64,000 nucleotides of DNA from JANQPX01 sp050633905 (lineage in GTDB: Bacteria > Pseudomonadota > Alphaproteobacteria > Geminicoccales > Geminicoccaceae): assembly GCA_050633905.1 (NCBI GenBank), contig JBOEHJ010000014.1, positions 25,777 through 89,776 on the forward strand. Direction: 5' to 3'. The position numbers were made by a program, and so were the translations under genes. Numbering within the stretch: position 1 is the first letter of the stretch; each line of letters starts with the position of its first letter. The notes under the pieces are model-generated. The model was not told the DNA's origin. It was given only the letters and a program-made list of their open reading frames with translations, and searched no databases. Positions 17,960-27,192 of the stretch are shown in pieces.

Positions 17960-18280
17960 ATGACAGGGTTCGATGATCGCAAAAAGCAAGAAGAAGGCCG
18001 CTTCAAGCATGACCAGGAGCTGCAGTTCAAGGCTCGCAATCGCGGTAACAAGCTTTTTGGGCTCTGGGTCGCCGAGAAGCTCGGCCTCACCGGCGATGCG
18101 GCGGATGCCTATGCCAAGGACGTGGTGATGGCCGATTTCGATGCCCCTGGCGACGATGACGTCTTCGACAAGGTCAAACCGGATCTTGCGGAAAAATCGA
18201 TCACTATCGACGACGACATTCTAGCGAAGCATCTCCAGGAATGCAGGGACGAAGCGTTGCTGCAATTCAAGACTGAATAG
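17960..18280 (+). CDS. F1-ATPase inhibitor zeta subunit (DUF1476)
   Basis: A 106-residue protein of the DUF1476 family, identified in Paracoccus as the zeta subunit that inhibits ATP hydrolysis by F1Fo-ATP synthase. The N-terminus MTGFDDRKKQEEGRFKHDQE is the inhibitory region by homology and is followed by the helical core FKARNRGNKLFGLWVAEKLG. The family is nearly confined to alphaproteobacteria. It is 13 bases upstream of the SDHAF4-like gene, so the two are probably co-transcribed. Confidence 0.9.
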   Translation: MTGFDDRKKQEEGRFKHDQELQFKARNRGNKLFGLWVAEKLGLTGDAADAYAKDVVMADFDAPGDDDVFDKVKPDLAEKSITIDDDILAKHLQECRDEALLQFKTE

Positions 18281-18293
18281 ACGGGAGGCCGAG

Positions 18294-18482
18294 ATGGTGG
18301 ATGAGCGTCAGGATCAACCAACGGCTCCTAAAGCAGAAAAACAATCGAGCGACCCATCATCGCCCGATACATCGGTGCCGCCGAGGGTAACCGATGCGGT
18401 GAAGGAAATCGGTGGGCAGAAGGGCCCCGAACCCACCCGCTATGGCGATTGGGAGAAGGGTGGTCGTTGCACCGATTTCTAA
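18294..18482 (+). CDS. SDHAF4-like succinate dehydrogenase assembly factor (DUF1674)
   Basis: A 62-residue protein whose C-terminal third, EIGGQKGPEPTRYGDWEKGG followed by RCTDF, is the conserved DUF1674 motif. The eukaryotic relative SDHAF4 (Sdh8) binds flavinated SdhA and helps assembly of complex II. The N-terminal half is low-complexity and charged. A GGGAGG lies nine bases before the ATG. Bacterial function is inferred from homology only. Confidence 0.85.
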   Translation: MVDERQDQPTAPKAEKQSSDPSSPDTSVPPRVTDAVKEIGGQKGPEPTRYGDWEKGGRCTDF

Positions 18483-18635
18483 TGAGAGAGATCTGGCGCT
18501 CACCGTAACCTCTATGGCAATAGGCTAGCATAGGCGAACGGCTCGAATAGCCGCACACTAGGTTATGGTTTTGCATCGATTTTTCTAAGTAAGCTGAACG
18601 CGCCGTTTGGATCAATAAATCAAAGAGAACGGTCG

Positions 18636-19595
18636 ATGCGGCGCAGTATCGCGCGACGGATGAGGTTCATGGACCAATCGATCGACGAAGCGCGCCGTCC
18701 TCTGAGCGCAAACAGTGTCAGTGACTTGCCGCGAACCGGCATCCTCCTTTTGATCGTGCTCTCGATCGCCTGGGGTGTGAACTGGCCAATGATGAAGCTT
18801 GCGCTTCAGGACATCCCCATTTGGACATTTCGCACCCTCTGCCTGATGGTTGGCGGCAGCACGCTGCTATTGCTGACCAGGCTATCTGGCCATGCAGTCG
18901 CTCTTCCAAGAAAACGTTTTCTGCTGCTGGCCTTGGTGTCCCTGTTCAACATCACCGGTTGGCATCTCTGCTCGGCCTATGGTCTGCTGCACACCGATAG
19001 CGGTCGCGCCGCAATCATCGGTTTCACCATGCCGCTCTGGGCCTCCCTGTTCAGTATTCCGCTGCTCAGCATCAAGCCAACCAAGCGGCAGATGATCGCC
19101 CTGATGTTCGGCATGGCCGCCCTGGCCACCTTGATCGGCGAAGACCTCCAGGTCGTCGGCGGCGCGCCCATCGGGGCTCTGTTCATGGTCTTTGCCGCCC
19201 TCAATTGGGCGCTGGGAACCATCCTCGTCAAGAAGTTCGACTGGGGCGGCATGTCGGTCCTAGCCCTGACCGGCTGGCAGCAACTGATTGGCGGCATACC
19301 CATCGTCATCGGTTGGCTGATCCTCGAGCCAACCCCGGACATCGACCAGATCGGATGGCCGGCCCTTGCTGGTCTTGGCTATTGTGTCTTCATCGCAATG
19401 GTTTTCTGCCATACCGCCTATTTCAAGCTGGTCAGCCTGATGCCAGCCCATGTCGCAGCGATGGGCATTTTGGCTGTCCCAGTCGTCGGCGTGGTGAGCT
19501 CGGCCTGGATTTTGGGAGAATCGATTGGTGTTTACGAGATGGCAGCCCTTCTCTTCGTACTATCCTCGCTCTTTTTGCTAATAAAAAAGTCTTAG
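18636..19595 (+). CDS. EamA/DMT superfamily exporter
   Basis: A 319-residue inner-membrane protein with about ten transmembrane segments arranged as two EamA repeats (about 35-165 and 180-316). The first repeat begins ILLLIVLSIAWGVNWPMMK, a typical EamA start. Relatives export amino acids or other metabolites; the substrate cannot be predicted. An alternative ATG 33 bases in would remove a positively charged leader. The stop codon TAG is the first triplet of a dispersed repeat. Confidence 0.85.
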   Translation: MRRSIARRMRFMDQSIDEARRPLSANSVSDLPRTGILLLIVLSIAWGVNWPMMKLALQDIPIWTFRTLCLMVGGSTLLLLTRLSGHAVALPRKRFLLLALVSLFNITGWHLCSAYGLLHTDSGRAAIIGFTMPLWASLFSIPLLSIKPTKRQMIALMFGMAALATLIGEDLQVVGGAPIGALFMVFAALNWALGTILVKKFDWGGMSVLALTGWQQLIGGIPIVIGWLILEPTPDIDQIGWPALAGLGYCVFIAMVFCHTAYFKLVSLMPAHVAAMGILAVPVVGVVSSAWILGESIGVYEMAALLFVLSSLFLLIKKS

Positions 19596-19678
19596 TGGTG
19601 AGACCACGTCATTGGGTTTCCGTCGCCGTCGAAGAAAGAGCCTAGAAATCCGAGGGCATGCGGTCCTTTGTCGGGATC
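19593..19678 (+). repeat. Stop-codon-anchored repeat, copy 3
   Basis: Starts with the exporter stop codon (TAGTGGTGAGACCACGTC). The hairpin arms GTGGT and ACCAC are perfect with loop GAG. It continues with TCGAAGAAAGAGCCTAG and CCTTTGTCGGGATC, the most complete version together with copy 5. Confidence 0.75.
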
Positions 19679-19882
19679 TTGACAGGCGTGGTCTTCCCTG
19701 GCGTTTGAGCTCCGATGTCCATGTCGTGAATATGGCACTGACTATCTTGGCTTGACTCAACCAAAAAGCGATTAACTTGACATTCCTCACCCCAGGATCA
19801 TCTCAACCTTGGTACCCGCCAAGCCGATCTCGGCGCTGGCAGTCATCGATATGGACAAGGAAACCAAGCTGGAGAATTTCTG

Positions 19883-20308
19883 TTGATCCGCCTTTTGTCC
19901 ATCGTTCTACCCGGCTCTCTGCTGTTTCTCCTGGCAGCGTGCTCGGCACCGAGCCCTGTTCTCTATCCCAATGCCAAGCTGAACGAATCCGGGCAGGTGG
20001 AAGCGCAACGTGACATCGAAGAGTGCAAGCAGCTTGCCTCTGCCGGCGGGGCCAATCCTGCCTCCGGTCAGGTGGCTAGGAGTGTGGGGAATACGGCCAT
20101 TGGTGGGGCAACCGGCGGGGCTTCAGGAGCTGTCGGCGGGGCTATTTTAGGCGCTGCAGGCAGAGGGGCTGCTGTCGGCGCTGCAACCGGTGCGACAGCA
20201 GGCTTCATTCGATCGATCTTCAGCAGCCCCAAACCAAGTGGCGCTTATATAAATTTTGTCGATCGCTGCCTGCGCGAACGAGGCTATGAGCCCATCGGCT
20301 GGGATTAG
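19883..20308 (+). CDS. Glycine-zipper lipoprotein, unknown function
   Basis: A 141-residue protein with a signal peptide ending in lipobox LAAC (C20). The middle (about 68-107) is a glycine-zipper region with repeated GxxxG spacing (AIGGATGGASGAVGG), which may insert in a membrane. The C-terminus YINFVDRCLRERGYEPIGW is typical of small glycine-zipper lipoproteins in alphaproteobacteria. The start is TTG, with GGAG about nine bases upstream. Its biological role is unknown. Confidence 0.7.
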   Translation: MIRLLSIVLPGSLLFLLAACSAPSPVLYPNAKLNESGQVEAQRDIEECKQLASAGGANPASGQVARSVGNTAIGGATGGASGAVGGAILGAAGRGAAVGAATGATAGFIRSIFSSPKPSGAYINFVDRCLRERGYEPIGWD

Positions 20309-20375
20309 ACAAGAAACTGGAACAGCGCTCTGCCTGTCGATTGCGATCAATCCTACGTCCAGCTATACCGCTTCC

Positions 20376-20888
20376 ATGGCTTATCGATCCGAAGACCTGC
20401 TCGCGCGTTTGGATGAACTCTCGATCAATCACGAGACGATCCGGCATCCTCCCGTCTTTACGGTCGAGGAAGCGCAAGCGCACACGTCCCATCTGCCTGG
20501 TGGGCACTGCAAGAACTTGTTCCTTAAAGATAAGAAAGGTGGGCTTTGGTTGTTGGTCTGCCTCGATCATCGCCGGATCGATATGAACCGCATGTCCAAG
20601 GTGCTGTCCTGCCCGCGCCTGTCATTCGGCAAGCCGGAGCTTTTGCTGGAAGTTCTCGGGGTTACGCCGGGCTCTGTTACGCCGTTTGCGCTGATCAATG
20701 ATGAACAGCATCAGGTTCAGCCGCTCCTCGATAAGGCCATGATGTCCCATGAAATCTTGAACTATCACCCGCTGACCAACGAGGCAACGACGTCGATCAA
20801 ATCATCGGATTTGCTCACATTCATCAACGGGATTGGTCACCAGCCTCAGATTGTTGATCTGGTGGAAAGCGGCATCGACAAAGCCTGA
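20376..20888 (+). CDS. Prolyl-tRNA editing (YbaK/ProX-type) deacylase
   Basis: A 170-residue trans-editing domain of the YbaK/INS superfamily that removes mischarged amino acids from tRNA(Pro). Typical segments are HPPVFTVEEA (about 23-32), GGHCKNLFLKDKK (about 41-53, with the conserved KNLF lysine) and GSVTPFAL, followed by a C-terminal HPLTNEATTSIKSSDLLTFI. This pattern fits ProXp-ala-like proteins best, but specificity cannot be read with certainty. The frame is open upstream to 20256; the ATG at 20376 gives the usual family start. Confidence 0.85.
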   Translation: MAYRSEDLLARLDELSINHETIRHPPVFTVEEAQAHTSHLPGGHCKNLFLKDKKGGLWLLVCLDHRRIDMNRMSKVLSCPRLSFGKPELLLEVLGVTPGSVTPFALINDEQHQVQPLLDKAMMSHEILNYHPLTNEATTSIKSSDLLTFINGIGHQPQIVDLVESGIDKA

Positions 20889-20892
20889 CCCT

Positions 20893-20938
20893 TTGGTGGT
20901 ATGACCACGTCACTTGGTTTCCATTGTTAGCGCCAGGA
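20893..20938 (+). repeat. Stop-codon-anchored repeat, partial copy 4
   Basis: Begins a few bases after the TGA of the deacylase gene. The arms GTGGT and ACCAC are perfect with loop ATG, followed by GTCACTTGGTTTCC; the distal half is not recognisable. Confidence 0.6.
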
Positions 20939-21046
20939 TCGACGGTATACGGCCAAGTTTTCAAGGGCAGTGGGAGTTAAAAAATAGAGCACGTCGTCTG
21001 ATCACCTATGATCGAAAACCGCTCTTAGAAAAAAGTGGAAAAACAC

Positions 21047-22390
21047 ATGACGATGGCGAAACCATTTCGATTGGGAACAGGCGCTGGGTTTTCCGCGGAC
21101 CGTCTAGATCCTGCCGTCGAGCTAGTTCGCCATGGCAGCCTCGATGCCATCGTTTTCGAATGTATTGGTGAACGAACCCTCGCTTTCGGCCATCGCGATC
21201 GCTTGGCGAACCCTGATGCTGGTTACAACCCACTGCTCGAGCGTCGATTGCGCGCCGTTCTGCCCCTTTGTTTCAGAAACGGTACCAAGCTGATCACCAA
21301 TATGGGCGTGGCCAATCCGAATGCGGCCCTCGATAAGGCGGTGGACATTGCGCGCGATCTTGGCCTTCATGGATGCAAGATCGCTGCAATTGGCGGCGAT
21401 GATGTGACAGCCCTGATCGAGCCCGACACCGATGTCGACGATGGCATGACGGTCGCCGATATCGGACGCCCCATGGTGGGAGCGAACGCCTATCTTGGTG
21501 CTGATGTCCTCTTGCCGGCGCTCGATCAAGATATCGACGTGATCATCACCGGACGCGTGGCGGATCCCAGCCTGTTCCTCGCACCGTTACGCCATGCTTT
21601 CGGCTGGAGGGAGGATGATTGGTCAACGCTTGGCGCTGGGACACTGGTTGGCCATCTCATGGAATGCGCCGCCCAAGTCACCGGCGGCTATTTCGCCGAT
21701 CCAGGCGTGAAGGACGTCTCCAATCTTGCCTATGTTGGTTTTCCGATCGCTGAAATCGATGAGGACGGCTCTGCTGTCATCACTAAGCTCGACCAGGCCG
21801 GTGGACAGGTGACAGAGCGAACGGTCAAAGAGCAACTGCTCTACGAAGTGCACGATCCCCAGGCCTATCTGACACCCGATGTGACCGCCGACTTCAGCCA
21901 GGTCGCGATTGCCGAGGAAGAAGTGGGACGTGTCCGGGTTCGAGGGGCAAACGGTGGCCAACGACCAGAGAAGCTCAAAGTGACGGTGGCTTTTGATGGT
22001 GGTTTTTTAGCGGAAGCCGGCCTTTCCTATGCGGGTCCCGGCTCGCTAGGTCGGGCAAAGCTTGCTAAGGACATTCTAGAAGAACGCATGACCCATCTTC
22101 ACGGGTCCAACGCGCCGCTTCGTTTCGATCTGATCGGTCTGAACGCCCTGCATGGCAGTGCTCACCCACCGACTGACAGGGAGATCGACGATGTGCGCTT
22201 GCGAGCAGCTCTTCGCAGCGATCGTCGCGACCAGGCTGAAATGCTGCTTTGGGAGATGGAGGCCCTGCTCTGCTGCGGCCCCGCAGGTGGTGGCGGCTAT
22301 CGCGGTCAGATTACGGCAAGTGTCGTCACCAACAGCGCCTATCTCGATCGGGAGTGCATCACACCGAGCCTCAGGATTGTCGAAGCATGA
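21047..22390 (+). CDS. AtuA family protein (DUF1446), large part
   Basis: A protein of about 447 residues matching the acyclic terpene utilisation AtuA family (DUF1446). Segments such as FRLGTGAGFSADRLDPAVEL, TNMGVANPNAALDKAVDIA and DVIITGRVADPSLFLAPL are typical. AtuA is needed for citronellol and geraniol use in Pseudomonas, but the reaction is not known to me. Many relatives carry an extra C-terminal domain; here that domain is a separate overlapping gene. I used the ATG at 21047; a GTG 12 bases upstream is also open. Confidence 0.82.
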   Translation: MTMAKPFRLGTGAGFSADRLDPAVELVRHGSLDAIVFECIGERTLAFGHRDRLANPDAGYNPLLERRLRAVLPLCFRNGTKLITNMGVANPNAALDKAVDIARDLGLHGCKIAAIGGDDVTALIEPDTDVDDGMTVADIGRPMVGANAYLGADVLLPALDQDIDVIITGRVADPSLFLAPLRHAFGWREDDWSTLGAGTLVGHLMECAAQVTGGYFADPGVKDVSNLAYVGFPIAEIDEDGSAVITKLDQAGGQVTERTVKEQLLYEVHDPQAYLTPDVTADFSQVAIAEEEVGRVRVRGANGGQRPEKLKVTVAFDGGFLAEAGLSYAGPGSLGRAKLAKDILEERMTHLHGSNAPLRFDLIGLNALHGSAHPPTDREIDDVRLRAALRSDRRDQAEMLLWEMEALLCCGPAGGGGYRGQITASVVTNSAYLDRECITPSLRIVEA

Positions 22391-22713
22391 CCGTTACCGT
22401 CCAGCTGCGTTCAATCGCCCATGCACGAGCCGGCGACAAAGGCAACCGCTCCAATGTGAGCCTCTTCGCACTAGATGCCCGCCACTACCCGGCGATCAAA
22501 GCGCAAGTCACCACCGATCGCCTGAAGACGGCTTTCCCCAACCTCTTCAAGGGCGACGTCCAACGGTTCGAGCTTGATCAACTTCACGGCTTGAATTTCG
22601 TGATGGATCAGGCGTTGGAAGGTGGCGTCAACGAATCGCTCAACCTCGATTCGCACGGCAAATCCTGGAGCTTTCTCCTGCTCGGCCTGAAAGTCACGCT
22701 GGCGGATCTATAG
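22387..22713 (+). CDS. AtuA C-terminal ferredoxin-fold domain protein
   Basis: A 108-residue protein starting with an ATG that overlaps the AtuA stop (ATGA). It matches the small C-terminal domain of long AtuA proteins: LRSIAHARAGDKGNRSNVSL at the N-terminus and LNFVMDQALEGGVNESL near the end. The AHARAGDKG motif is the hallmark. The two proteins presumably assemble into one functional unit. The open frame extends further upstream, but the overlap and the domain start favour 22387. Confidence 0.8.
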   Translation: MTVTVQLRSIAHARAGDKGNRSNVSLFALDARHYPAIKAQVTTDRLKTAFPNLFKGDVQRFELDQLHGLNFVMDQALEGGVNESLNLDSHGKSWSFLLLGLKVTLADL

Positions 22714-22821
22714 GTCTCGGGATCAACTCGTGTTGGCCGCATACTGCACTGTTCAATCCCCGCCTGGTGGTTCTCATGGTTCGACCGACCTAGGAAAATC
22801 TCCCGTGGCGCGCTCTACTCG

Positions 22822-22909
22822 AAGATCCAGACAAAGGCGCGCATACCCTTGGAATTTCAGGCTCTTTCTTCGGCTGCGTCGGAAACCAAATGCTGTGGTC
22901 ACACCACTA
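22822..22909 (-). repeat. Stop-codon-anchored repeat, copy 5
   Basis: On the minus strand it starts with the holA stop codon: TAGTGGTGTGACCAC, with perfect hairpin arms and loop GTG. The middle GAAGAAAGAGCCTGAAATTC and the later CCTTTGTCTGGATC closely match copy 3. Confidence 0.75.
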
Positions 22910-23944
22910 TCTGGATCGCTGGCCTGCATGCTGACAAATCGAGAATATGGCTTCGCGGCAAAGCAGCACATCGGGACGCCCTGTGGTTTTGCAGGCGATC
23001 TCGGCCTCCAGGAGTTTCGCTTGGGCCGCTCCCAAACTTCGGCCTGACCAGCGGCGAAGGGATGTCTTGACATCGCCTTTGCGACGGAAGTGGATGGGTG
23101 GGCGCGCCTGGCTGATTGCACGATCCACCGTCTCGCCCCGCTCCATCAGTAAGGCCAGGCGCTTCAATCGGGTTACATGATTGATCAGTGTGCGAATAAG
23201 CCGAACTGGTGCCTGACCCTCGCCAAGAAGCCTGTTCAGGCAGCGTTCGACGTGCGACTTATCGCCAAGTGTCGTCGCGTGAGCGAGATCATCCAGCCCG
23301 ACAGCTGCACTGTCGCCGACCATCTGGGCAACAGTGTCGAGATTGACGTCGCCGCCTTCGGCATCCGGCCCAACATAAAGAGCGAGTTTGTCGAGTTCGG
23401 CGCGGGTCACGCCACGATCGCCGCCTAGATGCTCGACCAGATAGGCCTTGGCCTCACGGTCGACCCGAAGATTGCGTTCTGCCAGGAGACGATCGATCAG
23501 GCTGCCAAGATCCCTGCCCTCGTCGCGGTAACAAGGCAATGTCGCCCCGTTCGGCGCTTGTTCGATCATCTTCCGAAGGGAGGAGCCCCCCCCGAGATCG
23601 CCGCCCTCAATCACCACCAACGCGTCGATCACCTCAAGCGCCAGGAGGCCCTTACAAGCAGTGCGCAGAGCATCGCCAGCCTGGCGCACACGCACCACAC
23701 GCCGACCTCCCATCAGGCAAAGGGCCCTCGCCTCGTCGGTCAGCAATGCTGGGTCGCTCCTAATCTGATCGGCGGCGAGATCGCTCAGACGGAATGGGTC
23801 TTTCGGATCGTCCAGTACCGTCTTGATCAGTTGATCAACGCGCTCGCGCACGAGGCCTTCGTCGGGTCCATAGATCAGAACGACGGGCGTTTTCGGGTTC
23901 GGCGACTTCAGAAATCGGTCGACCTGACCCGCCGCAATCTTCAC
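22907..23944 (-). CDS. holA: DNA polymerase III delta subunit
   Basis: A 345-residue clamp-loader subunit that opens the beta sliding clamp. It begins MKIAAGQVDRFLKSP and has VVLIYGPDEGLVRERVDQL at about 21-39, the usual start of domain I. LIRTLINHVTRLKRL (about 254-268) lies in the C-terminal collar domain. It is translationally coupled to lptE upstream (four-base overlap); leuS-lptE-holA is a common alphaproteobacterial order. Its TAG stop is the first triplet of a dispersed repeat. Confidence 0.9.
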   Translation of the reverse strand: MKIAAGQVDRFLKSPNPKTPVVLIYGPDEGLVRERVDQLIKTVLDDPKDPFRLSDLAADQIRSDPALLTDEARALCLMGGRRVVRVRQAGDALRTACKGLLALEVIDALVVIEGGDLGGGSSLRKMIEQAPNGATLPCYRDEGRDLGSLIDRLLAERNLRVDREAKAYLVEHLGGDRGVTRAELDKLALYVGPDAEGGDVNLDTVAQMVGDSAAVGLDDLAHATTLGDKSHVERCLNRLLGEGQAPVRLIRTLINHVTRLKRLALLMERGETVDRAISQARPPIHFRRKGDVKTSLRRWSGRSLGAAQAKLLEAEIACKTTGRPDVLLCREAIFSICQHAGQRSR

Positions 23945-24462
23945 GCTTTTGAACTTTTGCGCTGAAAATGGAGCGCCAGCAGCGTGCGAATATCATCCGC
24001 GATCTCCTCTGCCGCGCGACGCTCGGCATCCTTTTGCGCGGTCAGCGTGGCGAAGGGAGCACGGCGCACATTATAGCTGGCAACCCGCCGGACGCTTGAA
24101 CCGTAGAGAACGCTGTCGTCAAACCAGTCTTTCAGCTGGAAACCTGCCGTCAGGGCCAGATTGTAGCGTGTGATCGTGTTATCCAGCTGGATCGCGAGTG
24201 CTGAATTGGTGTTGGTGAGACGAATAGCGAGTTCGTAACGGTCAGGCACATTGCTTGAAGTCGGGTTTAGGTTTTCGTCAAGAGCTATCCTGAGATGTTG
24301 GCCCAAACGCCCGCTCAACCCCGTCACATGAATGGCGGCTAGCTCACCACTGATCGTCTCCCCGCCCTCTTTATAGAGAAGAGGGCGAAAACCACAGGCG
24401 CCGACTCCGCTGATGACGGTCAGCACTGTCGACTTCAGGATGAATGCCCTTCTGGTGGCCAA
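23941..24462 (-). CDS. lptE: LPS assembly lipoprotein LptE
   Basis: A 173-residue outer-membrane lipoprotein that plugs the LptD barrel during LPS insertion. The N-terminus carries RR then a hydrophobic stretch ending GVGACGFRPLLY; C23 is the lipidated residue, and CGFRPLY is the alphaproteobacterial LptE signature. The C-terminal KDAERRAAEEIADDIRTLLA helix is also typical. It lies 23 bases downstream of leuS and overlaps holA by four bases. Confidence 0.9.
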   Translation of the reverse strand: MATRRAFILKSTVLTVISGVGACGFRPLLYKEGGETISGELAAIHVTGLSGRLGQHLRIALDENLNPTSSNVPDRYELAIRLTNTNSALAIQLDNTITRYNLALTAGFQLKDWFDDSVLYGSSVRRVASYNVRRAPFATLTAQKDAERRAAEEIADDIRTLLALHFQRKSSKA

Positions 24463-24485
24463 TCTCTACCTCGTCAGGTTTTGCC

Positions 24486-27053
24486 TCAGATAACGATATT
24501 GACGATCTTGTCAGGGACAAAGATCACGCGGCGAAGCGGCTTGTCGCCGATGGCGCGGACCACGTTCTCATCGGCCATCGCAGCGGCCTCCGCGTCTTCC
24601 TTTGCCGTACCTTTGGGAAGTTTGATGGTGGCGCGTAGCTTGCCCATGACCTGCACGGCAATGGTGACTTCGTCCTCATGCAGCCAGGCAGGATCAGCCT
24701 CCGGCCAGGAGGCGTTGATCAGCAATCCGTCATGGCCGAGCCTCGACCAGAGTTCCTCCGCCAGATGTGGAACCATCGGCGCCAACAGCTTGGCCAGAAC
24801 CTCAAGCGCCTCACGCATGACCCAGGGCGCAGAGGGGTCGTTCGCATCGAATGTCTCGAGATGATTGGAGAATTCTCGCGTCAAGGCCACAGCTTTGTTG
24901 AAATGAAGTCGTTCGATCTCGCTTGAAACCCCGGCGATCGCTTTGTGAACCGCGCGCTTCACCCCCACCGCTGCTTCAGAAAGCTCCGTCGGCATCACAG
25001 CATGGCTCGGTGCTAGATTGGCACCTTGATCCTCGAACAAACGCCAGAGGCGGTTCAAATAACGCCAGGCTCCGTCGATCCCAGCTTCGGTCCATTCCAG
25101 ATCGCGCTCAGGTGGACTGTCGGACAACATGAACAGCCTAGCCGTATCCGCACCGTAAGCATCGATCGTAGCGCTCGGGTCAATCACATTGAGCTTGGAC
25201 TTACTCATCTTCTCCGATCGCCCGACTGTGACCGGTCTGCCATCAGCGATGGCTTTCCAAGATCCGTCGCTCAAGGGTTCAACCTGGTCCGGCTGCAACC
25301 ACTTGTCATCGGCATCACGGAACGTCTTGTGGCAAACCATGCCCTGGGTGAAGAGCCCATCAAATGGCTCATCGACTCCCAAATAGCCGCAGTGTTTAAG
25401 CGCACGTGTGAAAAAGCGGGAATAGAGCAAATGCAACACAGCATGCTCGACACCGCCGATATACTGGTCCACTGGCATCCAGCGATCCACTGTCGCCCGA
25501 TCGAATGCCTCCTCAGCATGGGGGGAGCAGAAGCGCGCGAAATACCAGGAGCTTTCGAAGAACGTATCGAAGGTATCCGTCTCGCGCTCTGCCGCCGCAC
25601 CGCAGACCGGGCAAGAAACATGCTTCCAGCTGGGATGACGATCAAGGGGATTACCGGGTTCGCCAAGCTCGACATCGTCGGGCAGGGTGACCGGCAATTG
25701 ATCCTTTGGGACCGGCACCGTGCCGCAAGCATCGCATTTAATCACCGGAATGGGGCAGCCCCAATAACGCTGGCGCGAAACACCCCAATCGCGTAGGCGA
25801 TAGGTGATTTTGGCTTCACCTGCCTTCATCTCGACCAGGTGATCGATCACGCGCCGCTTCGCACTTGGCACATCCAATCCATCCAGAAAACCAGAATTGA
25901 CGATCTTGCCATCACCGGTATAGGCCTCGTCGCCGATCTCGAAGGTGGCGGGGTCAGTATCTGGCGGCAGGACCACAGGCGTGACCGGTTGACCGTATTT
26001 TCGGGCGAAATCGAGGTCGCGCTGATCATGGCCAGGACAGCCAAAGATTGCGCCGGTGCCATAGTCCATCAGGACGAAATTAGCGACATAGACCGGCAAG
26101 CGCTGTTCCGGGTTTACCGGATTGATGCAGGAAAGGCCGGTATCAAAGCCCAACTTTTCCGCTTGCTCGATCGCCTCTTCGCTAGTCCCGGTCTTGGCGC
26201 AATCGGCGATAAAAGTCTGCAGCCCAACTTGGTTTGCGGCAAGCTCACTTGCCAATGGGTGATCCGGCGCAATCGCCATGAAGCTGGCCCCAAACAAGGT
26301 GTCGGGACGGGTCGTGAAGACCTCTAGAGGGTCTTCTCGTCCTTCGATCACGAAGCGGACACGAGCACCTTCCGAACGGCCAATCCATTTGTCCTGCATG
26401 GTTCGGACCTTGTCCGGCCAACGTTCAAGACCGTCTAGCGCTTTGAGCAGGTCCTCGCTATAGGCCGTGATTTTTAAGAACCATTGGGCGAGTTTTCGCC
26501 GCTCGACAACGGCGCCAGAACGCCAGCCGCGCCCATCGACCACCTGCTCATTAGCCAAGACCGTCTGGTCGATGGGATCCCAGTTAACCGAGCTTTCCTT
26601 CCGATAAGCAAGACCCGCTTCAAGAAAATCCAGGAACATCGCCTGCTCGTGACGGTAGTAGGAAGGATCACAGGTTGCTAGCTCGCGGTTCCAATCAATC
26701 GAAAGCCCCATCGATTTGATCTGCTCGCGCATTTCATCGATGTTGGCATAGGTCCATTTTGCGGGATGAACCCCCTTCGCCATGGCCGCATTCTCAGCCG
26801 GTAGACCGAACGCATCCCAGCCCATGGGGTGCAGAACATTGAACCCCTTCGCCATCTTGTAGCGCGCCACCACATCACCTAGCGTGTAGTTGCGCACATG
26901 GCCCATATGAATGCGACCGGAGGGATAGGGAAACATCTCCAGGACGTAGTAGCAGGGCCGGCCGTCATCGGCCTCCGCCGCCTCGAAAGCGCCTTGGTCA
27001 GTCCAGGCTTGCTGCCATTTGGCTTCGGATTCTTTGAACGGATAGCGAGACAT
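24486..27053 (-). CDS. leuS: Leucyl-tRNA synthetase
   Basis: An 855-residue class I synthetase that charges tRNA(Leu). The HIGH-type motif lies in PYPSGRIHMGHVRNYT (about 42-57) and the KMSKS loop in SEKMSKSKLN (about 612-621). The CP1 editing domain holds TTRPDTLFGASF near 246-257. A zinc-like knuckle CDACGTVP and CPVCGAAAERETDTFD is present. The C-terminus ends with the usual small domain (VPDKIVNIVI). It is the first gene of leuS-lptE-holA; the DUF3576 lipoprotein gene lies upstream in the same direction. Confidence 0.97.
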   Translation of the reverse strand: MSRYPFKESEAKWQQAWTDQGAFEAAEADDGRPCYYVLEMFPYPSGRIHMGHVRNYTLGDVVARYKMAKGFNVLHPMGWDAFGLPAENAAMAKGVHPAKWTYANIDEMREQIKSMGLSIDWNRELATCDPSYYRHEQAMFLDFLEAGLAYRKESSVNWDPIDQTVLANEQVVDGRGWRSGAVVERRKLAQWFLKITAYSEDLLKALDGLERWPDKVRTMQDKWIGRSEGARVRFVIEGREDPLEVFTTRPDTLFGASFMAIAPDHPLASELAANQVGLQTFIADCAKTGTSEEAIEQAEKLGFDTGLSCINPVNPEQRLPVYVANFVLMDYGTGAIFGCPGHDQRDLDFARKYGQPVTPVVLPPDTDPATFEIGDEAYTGDGKIVNSGFLDGLDVPSAKRRVIDHLVEMKAGEAKITYRLRDWGVSRQRYWGCPIPVIKCDACGTVPVPKDQLPVTLPDDVELGEPGNPLDRHPSWKHVSCPVCGAAAERETDTFDTFFESSWYFARFCSPHAEEAFDRATVDRWMPVDQYIGGVEHAVLHLLYSRFFTRALKHCGYLGVDEPFDGLFTQGMVCHKTFRDADDKWLQPDQVEPLSDGSWKAIADGRPVTVGRSEKMSKSKLNVIDPSATIDAYGADTARLFMLSDSPPERDLEWTEAGIDGAWRYLNRLWRLFEDQGANLAPSHAVMPTELSEAAVGVKRAVHKAIAGVSSEIERLHFNKAVALTREFSNHLETFDANDPSAPWVMREALEVLAKLLAPMVPHLAEELWSRLGHDGLLINASWPEADPAWLHEDEVTIAVQVMGKLRATIKLPKGTAKEDAEAAAMADENVVRAIGDKPLRRVIFVPDKIVNIVI

Positions 27054-27192
27054 CTAGAAAATTCTCTTGGCAAAGATTGGCCCAAGCAGGGATCAAGACC
27101 GCTGATGTACGGCAGGCTGCCTCACTTTTCCAGTCTTTCCGGAATTCAGCGACATCATAGGTCGCAACATAGCTGGTCGAGCGTGCCGCCTC

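Noticed and set aside
22774..23121. Minus-strand frame of 115 codons across the end of holA
   Set aside because: It runs through repeat copy 5 and antisense or out-of-frame holA sequence; it has no ribosome site or family.
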